The position numbers were made by a program, and so were the translations under genes. Below are positions 1 through 5,636 of a stretch of DNA of 5,636 nt, one piece after another (positions within the stretch are counted from its first letter, which is position 1; each line of letters begins with the position of its first letter). Origin of the DNA: Chlamydiota bacterium (lineage in GTDB: Bacteria > Chlamydiota > Chlamydiia > Chlamydiales > JAJFMI01); assembly GCA_021772235.1 (NCBI GenBank), contig JAJFMI010000125.1:1-5636 (forward strand). Direction: 5' to 3'. Below the pieces are notes generated by a model that saw only the letters and a program-made list of their open reading frames with translations, searched no databases and was not told where the DNA came from.

Positions 1-177
1 TTTATGAAGCTCTTTTATTTCATACATCTCAAAAAAAGTACATATTAATTCATCAAAATTACCCCAATACTCTTTGTTATCTGAGTACCAGACGTCTTTT
101 TGATACTTCAAGTCAGAAACAACCTTTACATCTGTAAGAAGATTGAATAAAGCTCGTTTTTTTAGTATTTCTTCCAT
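1..177 (-). CDS. Putative immunity protein for the adjacent toxin (C-terminus outside window)
   Basis: An open frame runs from an ATG at 177 down to the window edge without a stop, giving 59 visible residues starting MEEILKKRALFNLLTDV. It is small, rich in acidic and aromatic residues (DVWY, EYWGNFDEL, CTFFEMYE) and has no signal peptide or membrane segment, so it should be cytoplasmic. The toxin stop codon TAA is separated from this ATG by one base, and no good Shine-Dalgarno precedes it, so translation is probably coupled to the toxin gene. Position directly after a toxin-tipped protein, small size and acidity are what is seen in immunity proteins of polymorphic toxin systems. The LFNLLTD...DLKYQKDVW pattern resembles small immunity-like proteins I remember, but I cannot name a family. 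Role inferred: binds and neutralises the C-terminal module of the upstream product. Alternative: an unrelated small hypothetical gene. The gene is real with good confidence; the function is less certain. Confidence 0.72.
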   Translation of the reverse strand, partial: MEEILKKRALFNLLTDVKVVSDLKYQKDVWYSDNKEYWGNFDELICTFFEMYEIKELHK

Positions 178-178
178 T

Positions 179-2170
179 TTATTTGTGAAACTTAAATTCT
201 TTAATAGGAATGTGTGCTTCTGCAGAGCTTTTTGGAACAACAACCCCATTCTTATCAAGATATTTACCATTTTTCATTTGTTTTACATACGGGGTTCTTT
301 GAGATAAATAACGCGCTTTTTTATCTCCTCGCATAACCCTAACAGAGTTAAACTCATCTTTCATGTACAACATTCCTCCTTTTTTCTGTGAAAGAGCAAC
401 TTTCCAGTTTTGAGGAATGTTTTTTGGTCTGGAAAATGTTTTCATCCCAGCATTATGAAGCAAGACACGCACTTCCCGCTCTGTAAGGTGATCATTACGA
501 AAAGCTCTAAAGAGCTCTTTGCCAACGTCGCCTTTTGATTTACGTATCTGCTTTGCAAGAGCAGTGCGCTCCTTCCAAATGGACTCAAAGTATTTGCGTT
601 TGTTAAGGGATTTTGCGGATTTTTCAATGGCAAGCAGGGTATTGGCACGGCGTAAATCACGACAATATTTAAGCGCTTTTGTTGTACCAGCAAAAAGAAG
701 AAAGTCTGTGCCATATCTGCCAATCATCTGACCAACAAGTTCGCCCTGCTCTAATTGAGATAAACGATTTCCTCCTTTCACAAGGCTATCGACTTCGGGA
801 ACAATAGCGCAAAGAATCTCAAGACCATCATTAGATTGTAGGAATTGCGCAATTTCCATTGTTGTGTGAACTAAATCCTTAGATGTATCAACAGGGTGAG
901 TGGCAAGCTCCCAAGTAAAATGACTAAGGCCTGTAACTAATGAGAGCACTCCTGGTACGAATTCTACAACAGCTTGTCCTCCACCTTTCGCAAGGCCCAA
1001 ACAGAGTCCTGCTGAAAATTCCATCACTTGTTGGCTAGATAACTCTGGAGTTTTACGCGGTTTTCCTGCTTCAAGATAATCTGCTATCGCTTCATCAAAC
1101 TTTCCTGCCTCGAAATAATTTATTGCTCTTTCCAGGTACAAGTTTTTGTTAGATGGGTCCTTTTGCAGAGCCAGGCCCAAACTGACAATTGCCTGCTCGT
1201 AGAGACCCACTTCTGACTCTGCCTCGCCTTGAGCCTGATAGATCTCTGACGCAAGTTTCGCCTCCAAACTTTCAATATCAATTTTTTCCGATAATGTTTG
1301 TATAGCTTCAATTGCTCGCATGCAATCGCCTTCAGAAAAATAGAATACGGAGAGATCAAAGTACGAGCTAGGATTGTCGTGATATTTCAAACAATCATCA
1401 AGACAGACTTTGATTTCATGCAGCATTTCTCCCTGCTTCTCATCTATATATTTCTTCAAATTTTGCAAGACGAGCCTTCTTCTTCCAGGCTCAGCTTCTC
1501 TTTTCTCACGCGCTTTTTTAACACGCGTCTCTTCTTGTTTTAGCTCAAGTTGTAATCTAGCAATCTCCTCAGAATAATCAGTAACATCTTCCGGATCTTT
1601 ATTTAGACTAGCCCGTTGACAAGATGCAATATTCTCACTGATTTTGTGTATTTTCTTTTGCCCTTCTATCTCCACTTTTGTAAGGGGTACAGAATCTATT
1701 CCAAAGTGCATATCGCGATCAAGCTGATGGAATAATTTTTGCAGACCTCCAATCTCTACAAAAGGGTAGCGATGATTATTCTTATCTGTTTTTCTATTGA
1801 GAGAAAATTCGTCAAATTGCGTCCATACAATACCTGGAGGTGCAATGATACTACTTGAACCATCCCAAGACAAAGCCCGATCAGTATCTATTTCATGCCA
1901 TTTATCAATATGGAAAAAAGTCAATTTAGAAGAATCATTGAAACGAAATCTATTAGATAATTTTCCCGTTATCTCTGTTGATGTGTATCCAAATAATAGA
2001 TGGTTTCTCATTCCTTTGACATACGAAAGAATCGGATGAATTTTTTTCTCCAACTTCTCACTTAGAAAATACCCTACCTCGTCATCGTCACACTCCTCAC
2101 AGTCATCAAAAAAGTAGGGGTGAGCTGTTGAGCAAATCACGAGAAAAAAGCATGCAATCCATCTATTCAT
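179..2170 (-). CDS. Secreted TPR/coiled-coil protein with polymorphic-toxin-like C-terminal module
   Basis: This 663-residue protein begins with a Sec-type signal peptide (N-R, hydrophobic core at residues 5-13, likely cleavage after S-T-A16), followed by an acidic stretch (22-31). Residues about 35-165 are unrecognised. A charged coiled coil spans about 165-255, with degenerate TPR-like helical pairs at about 270-370 (for example NYFEAGKFDEAIADY). Residues about 381-520 form a hydrophobic/helical segment with VEFVPGV, ATHPVD, IGRYGTDF and RRANT, similar from memory to the region preceding the toxin tip in chlamydial secreted proteins. The last ~120 residues are basic and contain LLHNAGMKTF, SVRVMRG, PYVKQMKNGKYLDKNG and AHIPIKEFKF, a pattern I recall at the C-termini of Rhs-like and other polymorphic toxins. 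The activity is unknown and the target cell cannot be told from sequence. The start is fixed: an in-frame stop lies at 2204-2206, no other ATG, GTG or TTG lies between, and the next Met is residue 54. The likely immunity gene follows after one base. Alternative: a host-directed effector. Confidence 0.88.
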   Translation of the reverse strand: MNRWIACFFLVICSTAHPYFFDDCEECDDDEVGYFLSEKLEKKIHPILSYVKGMRNHLLFGYTSTEITGKLSNRFRFNDSSKLTFFHIDKWHEIDTDRALSWDGSSSIIAPPGIVWTQFDEFSLNRKTDKNNHRYPFVEIGGLQKLFHQLDRDMHFGIDSVPLTKVEIEGQKKIHKISENIASCQRASLNKDPEDVTDYSEEIARLQLELKQEETRVKKAREKREAEPGRRRLVLQNLKKYIDEKQGEMLHEIKVCLDDCLKYHDNPSSYFDLSVFYFSEGDCMRAIEAIQTLSEKIDIESLEAKLASEIYQAQGEAESEVGLYEQAIVSLGLALQKDPSNKNLYLERAINYFEAGKFDEAIADYLEAGKPRKTPELSSQQVMEFSAGLCLGLAKGGGQAVVEFVPGVLSLVTGLSHFTWELATHPVDTSKDLVHTTMEIAQFLQSNDGLEILCAIVPEVDSLVKGGNRLSQLEQGELVGQMIGRYGTDFLLFAGTTKALKYCRDLRRANTLLAIEKSAKSLNKRKYFESIWKERTALAKQIRKSKGDVGKELFRAFRNDHLTEREVRVLLHNAGMKTFSRPKNIPQNWKVALSQKKGGMLYMKDEFNSVRVMRGDKKARYLSQRTPYVKQMKNGKYLDKNGVVVPKSSAEAHIPIKEFKFHK

Positions 2171-2177
2171 GCTAGAC

Positions 2178-2207
2178 GTTATAATGGATAAGAAATTCCC
2201 TCGTCAA
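2178..2207 (-). promoter_or_regulatory. Sigma-70-like promoter of the toxin gene
   Basis: On the minus strand, TTGACG (2207-2202, five of six matches to TTGACA) is followed after 18 bases by TATAAC (2183-2178, five of six to TATAAT). The toxin ATG begins at 2170, seven bases past the -10 box, so initiation at the usual distance would start at or one base before the A of the ATG and give a leaderless message. No Shine-Dalgarno lies in range. The -35 shares bases 2202-2206 with the plus-strand -35, so the two promoters should compete for polymerase. Seen by eye, not tested. Confidence 0.58.
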
Positions 2208-2229
2208 GGAAACACTTGTACCGTATACT
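2201..2229 (+). promoter_or_regulatory. Sigma-70-like promoter of the M16 protease operon
   Basis: TCGTCA (2201-2206, four of six matches to TTGACA) is followed after exactly 17 bases by TATACT (2224-2229, five of six to TATAAT). Transcription would begin at about 2234-2238, at or just before the protease ATG at 2238, again predicting a leaderless or nearly leaderless mRNA. The -10 is convincing and the -35 is weaker and overlaps the divergent promoter's -35. It should drive both the M16 gene and the coupled HtrA-like gene. Confidence 0.48.
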
Positions 2230-2237
2230 TGTGACTT

Positions 2238-5150
2238 ATGAAAGAAGCACAATCTCATGGCAATTTTGTTTGTACACGAAGTGAGCCGATTCAAGAATTA
2301 AATGCGACGCTAATCGAGTTGACACACAGACCAAGTGGCGCAAAAGTGTTGCACATTGCCAATGATGATCAGGAAAATGTTTTCTGCTTATCTTTTCAAA
2401 CACTTCCAGAAAGCTCCAATGGCGCCCCGCACATTTTAGAGCATACAGTGCTTTGTGGATCAAAAAAATACCCGGTCAAAGATCCTTTTTTCTCCATGAA
2501 TCGGCGCAGTCTCAATACCTACATGAATGCGCTCACAGGTCAAGATATGACTTGTTATCCCTGTGCCACGCAGGTAAAGAAAGACTTCTATAACTTGCTT
2601 GGGGTCTATCTCGATGCAGTCTTTTTTCCAGAGCTAAAGGAGTTGAGCTTTCGCCAAGAAGGCCATCGTTATGATTTTGATGAAGAGAGGCTTGTTTACA
2701 AGGGCATTGTCTTTAATGAGATGAAGGGCGCTGTAGCCTCTCCCGAATCGCGCGTTTGGCACAAAGTCAATGAGATGCTCCTTTCTGATACTCCATACGC
2801 GTTTAATTCAGGCGGCGAGCCAAGCGATATTCCCAACTTGAGCTACGATGAGTTTCTCGCATTTCATAAAACTTTTTACCACCCAAGCCGCTGTCTCTTT
2901 TATTTTTATGGCAACCTGCCGTTAGAAGGACATCTCGATTATCTTGAGAAGAACGTTCTACATAGCGCGGAGTTAAAACCACCACTTTCCCCAATTGCAT
3001 TCCAGAGACGTTTTTCTGAAGAGATCCGTCTGAAAGATACCTATCCCACAAGTGAGAGCGATTTGGAGGGGAAAACATTTGTTGCTCTGGGATGGCTGAC
3101 AGCACGGATCCAGGAACAGGAAGATATCCTCGGTTTGAGTCTATTGGAATCGACCTTGATGGATACGGATGCCTCCCCTCTTAAAAGACGTCTGCTCGGC
3201 TCCGGTTTATGCACGCATGCGGACGGATTTATGGATTCAGAAATGCATGAAGTGCCCTACCTACTTTTCTGTCGCGGCGTGAAAAGCGAAGATGCAGAAA
3301 AAATCGAAGGCTTTGTGCGTAAGAGTTTAGAAGAGATTGCAAACGAGGGCATCGATCCCGAATTGATCGCTTCTTCTTTGCATCAACTTGAAATGGAGCG
3401 TTTGGAAATTTCGGGCGGCTCGACACCGTTTGGTTTGACACTTTTCTTCCGCGCGGGATTATTAAAACAGCACGGCATTGATCCACTGCGTGGCTTGCAA
3501 CTTCATACACTCTTTGATCAGATTGAGGAGAAGCTAAAAGACCCCAATTATTTAACAGGATTATTGCGAAAATACTTCCTTGATAATCGACACTTTGTTC
3601 AGCTTGTGATGGAGCCCGATCCAAAACGGGGTGAACAAGAAGAAATGGAAGAAAAAGCGCGCCTCAAAGTCATTGAGAAACAGTTAACTGACGAGCAGAA
3701 AGAGCAGATTCGCGCGCAAGCAAAAGCGCTGCAGGAACTGCAAGAAAAGCAAGAAGATCAGGATATCAACTGCCTACCAAAGGTGGATTTAAAAGATGTC
3801 GATCCAAAAGCACGCAGCTTCCCTTTAAAAGAAGAAAAATGTGGAGAGTTAACGGTTTATTCCCATGAGTGCTTCACAAACGGTTTAGTTTACGCGCAAC
3901 TGGTTTTTGATACGCCCGCCTTAACAAGTGAAGAACTCCCCTATTTTACTCTCTTCACCAAAATTCTTACCGAACTCGGCTGTGGAAATCGCGACTTCTC
4001 GCAAAATTTGCAGCTGCACGAAAGTGTCACAGGCGGGGTCTGGGCAGCAAGCTCATTGAATGTTCAGTTCGATGCTCCCAGCTTAATGCGTCCGAGCTTT
4101 TCACTCTCGTCAAAAGCGCTCTCGCGCAATAGCGAAAAAATGCTTCAACTCATGCTTGAAACAGCTCGAGAAGTACGTTTCGATGAGAAAGAGCGGATCA
4201 AAGAACTTGTGATGCAGATGTACACAGGTTTGCAAAGCAAAGTGCAGAGCAGCCCCCTAAATTACGCGCTCTCACTTGCAACTGCCGGCTGCTCCCCTTC
4301 TGGCAGCATTAAGGAAAAAAGCTTTGGCCTCCATTTTTACCAATTTATTGAAAGCCTCGCGACAAACTTTGATGCGAAAGCAGAGAATTTACTCACCAAA
4401 TTGCAAGAATTGAAAAGCCGCGTTTTCCACTTTCACAATCCCCATCTCATATTGAGCTGCGATGAGCAGGACTTTACAAAACTAAAAGAGAAGGAATTTT
4501 GTGGTTTAGGAAATGTAGCTGCACAATCTTTTGCCTCATGGGAAACAGAGAATGAACTTTTAGATATTACCTCGCAAGGAAGAGCGATTGCCTCCCCTGT
4601 TGCCTTTACCGGGTGGGGCTTTCGCACCATCACCACGACAAATCCTGATGCGCCTCTACTTTTGCTAATACCAAAACTGATGGAAAATAAAACTCTACAC
4701 AAAACAATTCGCGAACAAGGCGGCGCCTATGGATCTGGTGCCGGATATAATCCCCTCACCGGACACTTTACCTGCTTTGGCTATCGCGATCCTCATCTAC
4801 AAAACACCCTCAAGGCCTTTAATAAATCTATTGAAGAGATTGCTAAAGGGCATTTTAACGAGAATGATTTAGAAGAAGCAAAACTGCTGCTTTTACAGAA
4901 TTTGGATACGCCCATCACCCCAAGCTCACGTGCGAGCGCGGAATACTTTGCCCTCCGCGAAGGGAAAACACCTACGCGCCGCCAAGAGTGGCGTGATCGC
5001 ATACTCTCCGCAAATATTAAAGAGATCGCCCGCGCAGCCAAAGAACACCTCTTAACAAAAAAAGAGAATGCTGTTTATACTAGTTTTGCAGCTAAAGAGC
5101 TGCTAACAAAAGAGCAGACAACAAGCTTAAACCTCAAGGATCCGATTTGA
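2238..5150 (+). CDS. M16C zinc metallopeptidase, presequence protease (PreP)-like
   Basis: This 970-residue protein has the length and layout of presequence proteases, clam-shell enzymes that degrade short unstructured peptides. The inverted zinc motif HILEH is at residues 65-69 (His65 and His69 ligands, Glu68 catalytic base). The distal zinc ligand is Glu161 in GIVFNEMKGA, a hallmark of the M16C branch. A second M16 half-domain follows (about 200-385). A long charged helical hinge (about 460-510, rich in K/E/Q) leads into the M16C-associated domain (to about 705). In the C-terminal half, Arg825 and Tyr831 in REQGGAYGSG match the conserved Arg/Tyr pair, spaced six apart as in plant PreP, so the enzyme looks active. 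There is no signal peptide, so it is probably cytoplasmic. The start is fixed by an in-frame TGA at 2232-2234, and the next Met (87) lies beyond the zinc motif. No Shine-Dalgarno is in range. Chlamydial homologues are often labelled insulinase family/protease III. It overlaps the HtrA-like gene by four bases. Confidence 0.97.
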   Translation: MKEAQSHGNFVCTRSEPIQELNATLIELTHRPSGAKVLHIANDDQENVFCLSFQTLPESSNGAPHILEHTVLCGSKKYPVKDPFFSMNRRSLNTYMNALTGQDMTCYPCATQVKKDFYNLLGVYLDAVFFPELKELSFRQEGHRYDFDEERLVYKGIVFNEMKGAVASPESRVWHKVNEMLLSDTPYAFNSGGEPSDIPNLSYDEFLAFHKTFYHPSRCLFYFYGNLPLEGHLDYLEKNVLHSAELKPPLSPIAFQRRFSEEIRLKDTYPTSESDLEGKTFVALGWLTARIQEQEDILGLSLLESTLMDTDASPLKRRLLGSGLCTHADGFMDSEMHEVPYLLFCRGVKSEDAEKIEGFVRKSLEEIANEGIDPELIASSLHQLEMERLEISGGSTPFGLTLFFRAGLLKQHGIDPLRGLQLHTLFDQIEEKLKDPNYLTGLLRKYFLDNRHFVQLVMEPDPKRGEQEEMEEKARLKVIEKQLTDEQKEQIRAQAKALQELQEKQEDQDINCLPKVDLKDVDPKARSFPLKEEKCGELTVYSHECFTNGLVYAQLVFDTPALTSEELPYFTLFTKILTELGCGNRDFSQNLQLHESVTGGVWAASSLNVQFDAPSLMRPSFSLSSKALSRNSEKMLQLMLETAREVRFDEKERIKELVMQMYTGLQSKVQSSPLNYALSLATAGCSPSGSIKEKSFGLHFYQFIESLATNFDAKAENLLTKLQELKSRVFHFHNPHLILSCDEQDFTKLKEKEFCGLGNVAAQSFASWETENELLDITSQGRAIASPVAFTGWGFRTITTTNPDAPLLLLIPKLMENKTLHKTIREQGGAYGSGAGYNPLTGHFTCFGYRDPHLQNTLKAFNKSIEEIAKGHFNENDLEEAKLLLLQNLDTPITPSSRASAEYFALREGKTPTRRQEWRDRILSANIKEIARAAKEHLLTKKENAVYTSFAAKELLTKEQTTSLNLKDPI
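5136..5149 (+). promoter_or_regulatory. Ribosome binding site and TTG start of the HtrA-like gene
   Basis: AAGGA at 5136-5140, six bases before TTG at 5147-5149, is the clearest Shine-Dalgarno in the window and decides the start of the next gene. The TTG overlaps the M16 stop as TTGA, a form of the usual ATGA overlap, which predicts translational coupling. A later start would remove the signal peptide: the first in-frame GTG is residue 33 and the first internal ATG residue 127. Confidence 0.8.
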
Positions 5151-5636
5151 AAAGATTTTATCTCCCAATTTTTGCCTTTTTTACACTTGTACAAACACCT
5201 ACTCTTTTTGGAGAAGCTTCCCAACAAAGTATCATTGAAACTGTGAAAGAATCTCTAGTAACAGTCCAAACAACGTACGAAAGAAGTACCTGTTGTTCTT
5301 CCGATATCTTGTATGGAGGTGGATCAGGATTTGTCATCTCATCTGATGGACATCTTGTAACTAATGAGCACGTCGTAAGAGGAGCTACGCAAATATTTGT
5401 ATATCTACCTAATGGAGAGGTTCAAGAAGCTTATTGCATCGGTAAAGACCCCTTAACCGACATCGCGGTCCTGAAAATAGATTGCGCAGAGCTTTCTCCC
5501 ATTCAATGGGGGGATTCCGAAAAAATGCAAATCGGTGATGCTGTAATTAAAATTGGTTCGCCAGGGATTCCTTCTAGAAACAAAAGTGTACTTCTATCAG
5601 CAGCAGCTACTAAAGGCATTATTTCAGCGAAAAACT
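5147..5636 (+). CDS. Exported HtrA/Deg-type trypsin-like serine protease, N-terminal part (runs off window)
   Basis: The 163 visible residues begin with a signal peptide (K-R, then a hydrophobic stretch at residues 4-15, likely cleavage near LFG22-EA), so the mature enzyme should work in the periplasm or envelope. The S1C protease fold follows: GGGSGFVIS (57-65), catalytic His75 in LVTNEHVV, and catalytic Asp105 in DPLTDIAVLK. The 30-residue His-to-Asp spacing equals that of E. coli DegP. The expected GNSGG serine motif and any PDZ domains lie beyond the window. The region between signal and His75 is shorter than in DegP. About eight extra residues (SRNKSVLL neighbourhood, 143-154) lie between the IGSP turn and KGIISA, where typical Deg proteases are compact. 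All four visible arginines use AGA. It is coupled to the upstream M16 gene. Whether it is the main housekeeping HtrA or a paralogue cannot be told from this fragment. Confidence 0.93.
   Translation, partial: MKRFYLPIFAFFTLVQTPTLFGEASQQSIIETVKESLVTVQTTYERSTCCSSDILYGGGSGFVISSDGHLVTNEHVVRGATQIFVYLPNGEVQEAYCIGKDPLTDIAVLKIDCAELSPIQWGDSEKMQIGDAVIKIGSPGIPSRNKSVLLSAAATKGIISAKN

Noticed and set aside
178..181. Toxin and downstream small ORF as one gene split by a frameshift
   Set aside because: The toxin ends at a natural family-like C-terminus (AHIPIKEFKF) and the small ORF has its own ATG and a different composition, as expected for a separate partner gene.
442..723. 93-residue open frame inside the toxin gene
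   Set aside because: It is an alternative frame of the same stretch, while the 663-residue reading has signal peptide, TPR and tip motifs in order.
2132..2143. Possible lipobox (LVIC, Cys13) at the toxin-protein N-terminus
   Set aside because: The residue before Cys is Ile rather than Gly, Ala or Ser, and an ordinary signal peptidase site (S-T-A) follows three residues later.
2206..2210. AAGGA as a Shine-Dalgarno for the M16 gene
   Set aside because: It lies 27 bases before the ATG, too far for a ribosome binding site, and falls between the predicted -35 and -10, so it would not be in the message.
2803..3105. 100-residue open frame on the minus strand
   Set aside because: It is antisense to the well-conserved M16 N-terminal half, with no start signal or recognisable domain.
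3229..3624. 131-residue open frame on the minus strand
   Set aside because: It lies wholly inside the M16 protease gene on the opposite strand, its product is low-complexity and resembles no family I know, and the plus-strand protein has intact family motifs across the region.
1..5636. tRNA or rRNA genes, CRISPR arrays, insertion sequences or rho-independent terminators
   Set aside because: No cloverleaf, regular repeat array, terminal inverted repeat or hairpin with a T tract was seen. Genes are tightly packed, and the only sizeable gap (2171-2237) is accounted for by the two promoters.

Overview
The window reads as a piece of a Gram-negative, probably chlamydial, genome, most likely an environmental chlamydia of the Parachlamydia/Waddlia/Simkania type. 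Two things suggest this. The middle of the minus-strand protein resembles, from memory, a segment shared by large secreted TPR/toxin proteins of those bacteria (a G-x-x-x-G-x-x-I-G-x-Y-G-x-D-F pattern followed by R-R-A-N-T). Chlamydiae also carry a PreP-like M16C protease. No taxonomic marker is present, so this is inference. Base composition is moderate: hand-counted 60-base lines give roughly 28-53% G+C in the toxin gene, about 50-60% in the M16 gene and about 37-40% in the last gene.

Left half, minus strand: a two-gene unit. A 663-residue protein has a Sec signal peptide, a central coiled coil, degenerate TPRs, a conserved linker and a short basic C-terminal module that looks like the variable tip of a polymorphic toxin. 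One base after its stop, a small acidic/aromatic protein begins (59 codons visible, cut by the window edge). By position and composition it is the likely immunity protein. The ORF is easy to miss because the window edge truncates it.

Centre, 2171-2237: a 67-bp divergent intergenic region. Each strand has a sigma-70-like promoter and the two -35 hexamers occupy almost the same bases. In both directions the -10 element sits so close to the only plausible ATG that the predicted mRNAs would be leaderless or nearly so. Neither start has a Shine-Dalgarno sequence in range.

Right half, plus strand: a complete 970-residue M16C metallopeptidase (presequence-protease type, HxxEH zinc motif and C-terminal Arg/Tyr pair intact) is followed by the first 163 codons of an exported HtrA/trypsin-like serine protease. 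The two genes overlap by four bases (TTGA), with a strong ribosome binding site in front of the TTG start, so they form a translationally coupled protease operon. One enzyme has no export signal and probably clears peptides in the cytoplasm, while the other acts in the envelope. The toxin pair is transcribed away from this operon and looks like accessory cargo beside a housekeeping protease pair.
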